This document shows, piece by piece, positions 61,189-64,000 of a DNA stretch of 64,000 nt. This DNA comes from Nesterenkonia alba DSM 19423. GTDB taxonomy: Bacteria; Actinomycetota; Actinomycetes; Actinomycetales; Micrococcaceae. Position numbers and translations under genes: made by a program. The DNA lies in assembly GCF_000421745.1 (NCBI RefSeq), contig NZ_ATXP01000009.1, forward strand, positions 43,547 to 107,546. The letters run 5' to 3'. The number at the start of each line of letters is the position of its first letter. Position 1 is the stretch's first letter. The notes under the pieces are model-generated. The model had not been told where the DNA came from. It saw nothing but the letters and a program-made list of their open reading frames with translations, and did no database searches.

Positions 61189-61817
61189 TTCAAGTCATCC
61201 TCACCGGCTTCTGGCTGGGACTGGTCTTCAACGCCGCCCCCGGACCCGTCTTTACCGAATCGCTGCGACGTGGAGTCAGAGGCGGATTCGGTCCCGCCTT
61301 TGGCGTGCAGACCGGCTCCCTGGTCGGAGATGCAGCCTGGGCGATCCTCGGCCTGGCAGGAGCAGCTGCCCTGCTGACCCAGCCGCATCTGCATATACCG
61401 ATCACCCTGGCAGGCTGCCTGGTTCTCCTTTTCCTCGGCGGACAAGGAATCCACGCAGCACTCAAAACACCGACACCCAACACCTCAGGTGCAGCAACGG
61501 AACCCACCAGCACGAAGAGTGGTCCCCTTGTCGCTGGAGCCCTGATGTCCTTAGCCAGCGTGTGGAACGTGGTCTATTGGGGCGGAGCAGGAGGAGCCGT
61601 CGGCGGCGCACTCGGAGAAGACGCAGCCCTCAGCGCACTGCTGGTGTTCTTCGCCGCATTCATGGCGTCCTCGCTGCTGTGGTGCTTCATCTGCGCAGGA
61701 TTCATCGCCGGTCTGCGCCGGGCGATGAGTCAACGCTGGACCCGCATCATCGAAGGCGGAGCAGGCGCAGCCCTCATCGTCATGGCAGCAACGCTCGCCA
61801 TCCAAGCCGTCGACTAG
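61185..61817 (+). CDS. LysE/RhtB-family amino acid exporter
   Basis: 210 residues with six helices. The N-terminal signature is visible: FWLGLVFNAAPGPVFTESLRRG, then GVQTGSLVGDAAWAILGLAG. The C-terminal half has the usual pair of helices and ends in IIEGGAGAALIVMAAT. It exports amino acids or related metabolites; the substrate is unknown. Translation is coupled to the 17-codon leader ORF. Confidence 0.88.
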   Translation: MIQVILTGFWLGLVFNAAPGPVFTESLRRGVRGGFGPAFGVQTGSLVGDAAWAILGLAGAAALLTQPHLHIPITLAGCLVLLFLGGQGIHAALKTPTPNTSGAATEPTSTKSGPLVAGALMSLASVWNVVYWGGAGGAVGGALGEDAALSALLVFFAAFMASSLLWCFICAGFIAGLRRAMSQRWTRIIEGGAGAALIVMAATLAIQAVD

Positions 61818-61845
61818 ACCCACTCGTTGGCTTCTTCGGTCTGCT

Positions 61846-62139
61846 CTACGCGGCTTGGAGAGGGCGGATTGCTTCCAGCTCCGCGGCATGCACGGCTTTC
61901 TGAATCTCCAGGTCGTAGTGAGTCTGGGCATTGGTCCAGAACTCAGGGTTCATCCCGAAGTATCGACCAAGACGCAGCGCAGTATCGGGAGTGATCCCGC
62001 GCTTTCCGTGAACGATAGCGTTGATCCGAGTAGGCTTAACTCCGATGTCCTGGGCAAGCCGGTACTGAGAAATCCCCATGGGCTTGAGGAAATCCTCAAG
62101 CAGGATCTCTCCAGGATGTACGTGGTGCGTAAGACTCAT
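61846..62139 (-). CDS. higA: HigA-type antitoxin, XRE-family HTH
   Basis: 97 residues: HPGEILLEDFLKPMGISQYRLAQDIGV, then INAIVHGKRGITPDTALRLGRYFG, the classic HigA/VapI helix-turn-helix. AAGGAG lies about 8 bases before the ATG at 62139, so I prefer it over an ATG six codons upstream. It follows the toxin gene by 21 bp, the toxin-first order typical of higBA. It should bind the inverted repeat upstream of higB. Confidence 0.92.
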   Translation of the reverse strand: MSLTHHVHPGEILLEDFLKPMGISQYRLAQDIGVKPTRINAIVHGKRGITPDTALRLGRYFGMNPEFWTNAQTHYDLEIQKAVHAAELEAIRPLQAA

Positions 62140-62160
62140 CGCTGTGGCTCCTTCCATATT

Positions 62161-62442
62161 TCAGTGATAGTCAGTGATTTCAACATCGGCAGGGCCGGAG
62201 GCCGTCCAGGTGAAGCAGATACGCCATTGCTTGTTGATGCGGATACTGTACTGTCCGCGACGGTCGCCGACCATTGCTTCTAAGTGATTGGCTGGAGGGA
62301 CCCTGAGGTCGTTGAGGTCGTGGGCGTAGTGGAGCTGCTGCAGCTTCCGTACCGCCACCTTCAGAATGCGGGGATCGAACTTTCTGTGCTTACCAGTGGT
62401 CCAAACCTGTTCCGTGACTGAATCTCTGAACGACTGGATCAC
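62161..62442 (-). CDS. higB: HigB-type toxin, RelE/ParE-fold mRNA interferase
   Basis: 93 residues: a short N-terminal helix IQSFRDSVTEQVW, then KLQQLHYAHDLNDLRVPP, and the C-terminal sheet GQYSIRINKQWRICFTW, typical of HigB-like toxins that cut mRNA at the ribosome. The start is GTG, 6 bases after TAATAT, so the transcript is probably leaderless. It precedes the antitoxin gene higA. Confidence 0.92.
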   Translation of the reverse strand: MIQSFRDSVTEQVWTTGKHRKFDPRILKVAVRKLQQLHYAHDLNDLRVPPANHLEAMVGDRRGQYSIRINKQWRICFTWTASGPADVEITDYH

Positions 62443-62448
62443 AACCCA

Positions 62449-62486
62449 ATATTACCGCTCCGCGATAATATCAACAAGCGGTAATA
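62449..62486 (-). promoter_or_regulatory. higB-higA promoter with perfect 10-bp inverted-repeat operator
   Basis: On the minus strand: -35 TTGTTG (62472-62477), a 17-bp spacer, and -10 TAATAT (62449-62454), 6 bases before the higB GTG. TATTACCGCT (62450-62459) and AGCGGTAATA (62477-62486) are perfect inverted repeats 17 bp apart. One arm covers the -10 and the other borders the -35, as expected for repression by HigA. Confidence 0.7.
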
Positions 62487-62604
62487 GTCACTCTGTCGAG
62501 AAGATGGGCAACTAAGTGGGCCAGGAGGCTGCGGCTACCTGAGCGGTACGGACCACGGTGGCGAACTCCTCCATGTAGATCCGGAGCGCCGTGGAAGCTG
62601 GAGT

Positions 62605-62922
62605 TCACCCAGGAACTTCATCGACCTGCGGCTCCCCCAGATGATCTCGCAGGCTTTCAATGACCAGTTTGTCACTACTGACGTATTCACCCGACCGCGC
62701 ATGCTCCTCCAGACGGTGCTGCTCAGCATGAGCAACTCGCTGATCGATCAGGGCGGCAGTCTCCGGACTGACCGGCTCTGAAGCCTGCACTGTTCGCAGC
62801 AATGCGTAGGCGAGTTCCAGCTTGTCGTCGTCCTCAAGCTGCTGAGCTTTCTCCAGAAGTTCCTCATCCACAATGTCCCAATGGCATGCCGCCAACCTCA
62901 CAGGACGGAAGAACGCGTACAC
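62605..62922 (-). CDS. Small acidic protein, orphan antitoxin-like
   Basis: 105 residues from GTG at 62922; a GTG at 62871 would give 88. The middle (DDDKLELAYALLRTV) recalls addiction-module antitoxins, and the C-terminus SGEYVSSDKLVIESLRDHL recalls the ParD-type helix pattern SGRYxSASEVVREAL. No RelE/ParE-like toxin is readable on either side. The call is weak; it may be a relic. Confidence 0.4.
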   Translation of the reverse strand: MYAFFRPVRLAACHWDIVDEELLEKAQQLEDDDKLELAYALLRTVQASEPVSPETAALIDQRVAHAEQHRLEEHARSGEYVSSDKLVIESLRDHLGEPQVDEVPG

Positions 62923-63062
62923 TATGGATCACCGGCCAGCACTGGCGGCTAGGGTTCCGTCGACGCACGACGTCGAGACTGGTTCAAGCGCCGCGATACG
63001 CAGCCACTCACAATGAGCAGCAGCGTGGATCTCAAGGGATAGAAACCTTCAGGAGTGGAGTC

Positions 63063-63078
63063 GGCATCTTTTGATGCC
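63063..63078 (+). other. Small hairpin upstream of the MFS gene
   Basis: GGCATC and GATGCC form a perfect 6-bp stem around TTTT, 20 bases before the MFS start codon. It could affect translation or mark the end of an upstream unit; no further sign of function. Confidence 0.35.
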
Positions 63079-63098
63079 CACGACCACAAGAAAGATCC

Positions 63099-63668
63099 AT
63101 GACCCACTCAGCCCGCGCACCTCATTTCCGCCGTCTCGTCTATTCCCTGGCCACCAGCATCGGGGTCAGCTTCGGAGCGATTCTCTTCGGCACCTCCGTG
63201 ATGCTGACTTCCCAAGCAGCGGGATCGGTCTTCTCCATCTCGCTGCTGTCGACCGCCTTCTCCGGCTCCGTCTTGGTCGGTGCGGCGTTCGCTGTTCATA
63301 TCGGACGTCATGCTGACGCTCACGGCATACGAGGCATTATCGGACTCGGCGGAATCCTTGTCTGCACTGGCTTCCTCATCTTCTCGGTGGCTACTGAGCC
63401 GTGGCATGTACTGCTGGCCTGGTGGGGTTTCATCGGACCAGGCAGCGCGATGGTGCTCTTCGATCCAGGTTTCATCGCTATCCAACAATGGTTTCCCCGT
63501 GAACAACGAAACAAAGCTGCGGGAATCCTCACCCTGATCACAGGACTGGCCGGACCAATCTTCATCCCCACTGTCACCTACTCAACAGACCTCCTCGGCT
63601 GGAGGACCACCTCTGCCTTACTCGGCATCGCAGTCCTCACGACGACATTGGAATGCCCCCGGTGTTAG
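63099..63668 (+). pseudogene. MFS transporter, truncated by an IS element
   Basis: The first half of an MFS permease: about five or six helices, the motif between helices 2 and 3 as GRHADAHGIRG, and FPREQRNKAAGILTL in the fourth-to-fifth segment. The coding sequence stops making sense at about 63648, where an IS3-family element begins, and ends at a TAG 20 bp inside the element. The intact protein would have about 400 residues; 189 remain. Probably inactive. Confidence 0.8.
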
Positions 63669-64000
63669 GTCCAGTTCTTATGTGAGCTGCGGGGGTTGAT
63701 CTTCTCTTGTGTGGCGGCAGGCTGCGGCGTAGGCCGCTGGGGGTTGGTAGCCCAGTGAGGAGTGCCGCCGGTGGTGATTGTAGTCATACTTCCAGTCGCT
63801 GATCACGACCCTCGCGTGGAGCAGGGAGTAGAAGCTGTTGATGTTCAAGCACTCATCCCGGATCCTGCTGTTGAAGGACTCCACATAGCCGTTACGCCAT
63901 GGTGCCCCCGGCGGGATGTAGTGCAGTCCGACCTTCTGCCCGGCCCAGTCGGCGAGGGCCTGGCTGATCAGCTCCGGACCGTTGTCACAGCGGATCACCT
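63649..64000 (-). mobile_element. IS3-family insertion sequence, one end only
   Basis: The element starts near 63649 with TGGAATGCCCCCGG, a plausible terminal sequence (IS3 ends begin with TG), and carries the transposase gene reading inward from the right. It interrupts the MFS gene. The other end, the second orf and any target duplication are outside the window. Confidence 0.8.
63678..64000 (-). CDS. IS3-family transposase orfB (integrase core), partial
   Basis: The last 107 or so codons: IRCDNGPELISQAL contains the second aspartate of the DDE triad; PWRNGYVESFNSRIRDECLN carries the glutamate; DYNHHRRHSSLGYQPPAAYA is the usual C-terminal end. The 5' part and the OrfA frame lie beyond the right edge. 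Confidence 0.93.
   Translation of the reverse strand, partial: VIRCDNGPELISQALADWAGQKVGLHYIPPGAPWRNGYVESFNSRIRDECLNINSFYSLLHARVVISDWKYDYNHHRRHSSLGYQPPAAYAAACRHTREDQPPQLT

Noticed and set aside
62487..62604. ParE-type toxin downstream of the orphan antitoxin-like gene
   Set aside because: The short frames here show no RelE/ParE fold motif.

Overview
The window is a stretch of chromosome from a high-GC Gram-positive actinobacterium, most likely of the order Micrococcales. The evidence is the ClpP1/ClpP2 pair beside clpX, the clpS-DUF2017 pair, an LpqY-SugABC trehalose importer, Mqo in place of a soluble malate dehydrogenase, Tad pili, and many genes whose start codon lies 6-8 bases after a TANNNT box (leaderless transcription). 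I cannot name the genus.

Layout. Positions 1-4667 (minus strand): the 5' part of gcvH, coupled by an ATGA overlap to the trehalose ABC operon lpqY-sugA-sugB-sugC. 4749-7372: clpX, clpP2 and clpP1. 7519-7592: tRNA-Pro. 7622-12490: a three-gene minus-strand cassette made of a TIR-LRR protein, an SLC13/ArsB-type permease and a two-helix membrane protein with an NAD-binding-like core and a C-terminal RyR domain. This is the most unusual part of the window and looks like an NAD-linked signalling or defence operon. 12661-15408: tig, tRNA-Lys, a hypothetical gene, bcp and tRNA-Leu. 15500-20276: a lipoprotein, a membrane protein, an orphan peptide-type binding protein and mqo. 20206-25156: the sbcD-sbcC operon with a membrane protein. 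25226-29292: a reduced ADP-ribosylglycohydrolase-like protein, a DEDDh exonuclease with a BRCT domain, rdgB, rph and an MBL-fold hydrolase. 29399-32381: DUF2017 and clpS, divergent from the NAD-salvage genes pncB and pncA. 32362-37109: a truncated deaminase, an AbiEi/DUF559-like protein, about 500 bp of non-coding palindromes and tandem repeats, a GNAT acetyltransferase, a superfamily II helicase and DUF3039.

37132-50387 is a long Tad/Flp pilus locus on the minus strand. It holds cpaB, a TadZ-TadE fusion, tadE, tadA, tadB, tadC, a histidine kinase and LuxR-type regulator, the Flp pilin, an OmpA-domain lipoprotein, DUF192, a TadG-like protein and a prepilin peptidase, mostly joined by 1-4 bp overlaps. 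50561-60402 is core metabolism and envelope synthesis: ddl, gpsA, plsC, murA, leuD and leuC with a divergent IclR regulator, thiL and a Cys/Met PLP enzyme. The right end (61135-64000) is more mobile: a LysE exporter behind a 17-codon leader ORF, a higB-higA toxin-antitoxin pair, an orphan antitoxin-like gene, and an MFS gene cut off by an IS3-family element that runs out of the window.

Starts were chosen from overlaps, Shine-Dalgarno (SD) sites and TANNNT boxes. Family names come from motif recognition without database searches.
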